Assembly (NCBI GenBank): GCA_002383325.1
Contig: DFYJ01000045.1
Location: 7,754 to 14,650, forward strand
Direction: 5' to 3'
Origin: Candidatus Aminicenantes bacterium UBA4085
GTDB taxonomy: Bacteria; Acidobacteriota; Aminicenantia; Aminicenantales; UBA4085
DNA length: 6,897 bases
Both the position numbers and the translations under genes were made by a program. How positions within the stretch are numbered: position 1 is the stretch's first letter; each line of letters opens with the position of its first letter. This document shows, piece by piece, positions 6,454 to 6,897 of the stretch. Under the pieces are notes generated by a model, which did not search any database, was not told the DNA's origin, and saw nothing but the letters and a program-made list of their open reading frames with translations.

Positions 6454-6621
6454 TCAGCGGCCGAAACCCGAGGCGGCCAGGCCGCCGATCAGGGCCCAAT
6501 ACAGCACCGAGCGGACCGGGCTCGAAGTCAGGGGGCAGGTCCCGGTGCGGCAGCCGACCAGCTTGAAATAGAGAAAGCCGATCAGGGCGCCGGCAGCGAT
6601 TCCGATCAGGGTGATGACCAT
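6454..6621 (-). CDS. Small two-helix membrane protein with GCxxGxCP motif (DUF6132-like)
   Basis: The favoured start at 6621 gives 55 residues: GGAG lies four bases upstream and the predicted transcript begins near 6653. An upstream ATG at 6645 would add eight residues (MTPPKRRA) but lacks a ribosome binding site. Residues 3-20 form one hydrophobic helix and residues 37-52 a second. The loop between them has GCRTGTCP (23-30), with Cys24 and Cys29, then LTSSP. I recognise this layout, including the TCP-LTS-P part, as the uncharacterised DUF6132 group of small inner-membrane proteins; the name is from memory. The paired cysteines would suit thiol redox or metal handling, but no function is established. 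The gene lies just before trmJ on the same strand, separated by 84 bases that hold the trmJ promoter. Confidence 0.77.
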   Translation of the reverse strand: MVITLIGIAAGALIGFLYFKLVGCRTGTCPLTSSPVRSVLYWALIGGLAASGFGR

Positions 6622-6659
6622 GGCTCTCCGTTTTGGTGGCGTCATATAATTACATATTC

Positions 6660-6688
6660 TTTATATATAAATATTATTATATTGTCAA
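6660..6688 (-). promoter_or_regulatory. Near-consensus sigma70 promoter for the small membrane protein, in an AT island
   Basis: The minus strand shows a perfect TTGACA (6683-6688), a 17-base spacer and TATAAA (6660-6665, 5 of 6 matches). This is the best promoter in the window. The surrounding bases 6644-6683 contain only two G or C residues, in sharp contrast to the neighbourhood. Transcription would begin near 6653, about 32 bases before the chosen ATG. Confidence 0.8.
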
Positions 6689-6757
6689 GTCTTGGGATCA
6701 GGGGCGGCCGAACGCCTCGCGCGCGGATCTTCCCCAAAGAGGGCGGGCCGGGCGGGA

Positions 6758-6785
6758 TTGACCCTCTCGTTGGATGGACTATAAT
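6758..6785 (+). promoter_or_regulatory. Predicted promoter for the gene at the right edge
   Basis: TTGACC (6758-6763, 5 of 6 matches) and a perfect TATAAT (6780-6785) are separated by 16 bases. Transcription would start near 6792, leaving a leader of about 23 bases with a good ribosome binding site. It is divergent from the membrane-protein promoter; the bases between them (6689-6757) show no other feature I can name. Confidence 0.7.
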
Positions 6786-6814
6786 ACCGTCCAAATCCCG
6801 ACGAAGGACCCCGA

Positions 6815-6897
6815 CATGCCCGACCGCAAGAGACTGGAGACCCTGTTCGAGAAGCACGGCTTCTTCGACTACCGCTGGATCGAGCCCGACTCGATCG
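6815..6897 (+). CDS. N-terminal fragment of an unidentified protein, possibly DUF2284-like metal-binding protein
   Basis: ATG 6815 is preceded six bases upstream by AAGGA (6804-6808) and by a good promoter, so this is a genuine gene start. Only 27 residues are inside the window: MPDRKRLETLFEKHG, then FFDYRWIEPDSI. The pattern of a short helix followed by a D-Y/F-x-W-I-x-P segment reminds me of the start of DUF2284 (COG5423) cysteine-rich predicted metal-binding proteins, where a conserved WVRMKC segment would follow. That segment is outside the window, so the family name is a guess. There is no signal peptide. Confidence 0.55.

Noticed and set aside
6644..6690. AT-rich patch as a mobile-element end or recent insertion
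   Set aside because: I find no terminal inverted repeats, target duplication or transposase, and a near-consensus promoter explains much of the tract.
6642..6857. Minus-strand 71-codon frame across the divergent intergenic region
   Set aside because: It runs through two promoters and the start of the right-edge gene, and has no ribosome binding site or recognisable motif.

Overview
This is a GC-rich bacterial chromosomal segment with tightly packed genes and short gaps. It has no rRNA, tRNA, CRISPR array or insertion sequence that I can see. The gene mix is a lipoprotein M19 dipeptidase, a family 5 solute-binding protein, a COG3375-type acetyltransferase, a diacylglycerol-kinase-like enzyme, OsmC, TrmJ and a two-helix GCxxGxCP membrane protein. 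Together with the GC-rich codon use this loosely suggests an Acidobacteriota or Aminicenantes-like bacterium. That placement is an impression from memory and is weakly supported.

Left part (1-4032, all minus strand): three genes run one after another toward the window start. First is a GNAT-superfamily acetyltransferase (3061-4032), then a lipid-anchored M19 dipeptidase (1740-3002), then an extracytoplasmic family 5 substrate-binding protein (1-1603, last residues cut off by the edge). Each has its own -10 box, so they are neighbours rather than a strict operon. The dipeptidase and the peptide-type binding protein would fit envelope peptide scavenging.

Middle (4033-5204): a divergent intergenic region carries one promoter for the acetyltransferase and one for a plus-strand DAGK-domain lipid kinase (4224-5153). 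The kinase converges on the next minus-strand operon, and a GC-rich hairpin (5155-5185) lies between the two stops.

Right part (5205-6897): trmJ (tRNA 2'-O-methyltransferase) and an OsmC-family peroxidase overlap by 11 bases and are probably translationally coupled. Upstream is a tiny two-helix membrane protein (6454-6621) with a near-consensus promoter in a strikingly AT-rich island. A divergent plus-strand gene starts at 6815 and is cut by the window end.

I do not see a new multi-gene system. This looks like an ordinary housekeeping and metabolic region. The most interesting points are regulatory: repeated TATAAT boxes set 19-29 bases before start codons, a three-half-site palindrome over the trmJ -10 box, and the strong AT-rich promoter of the small membrane protein.
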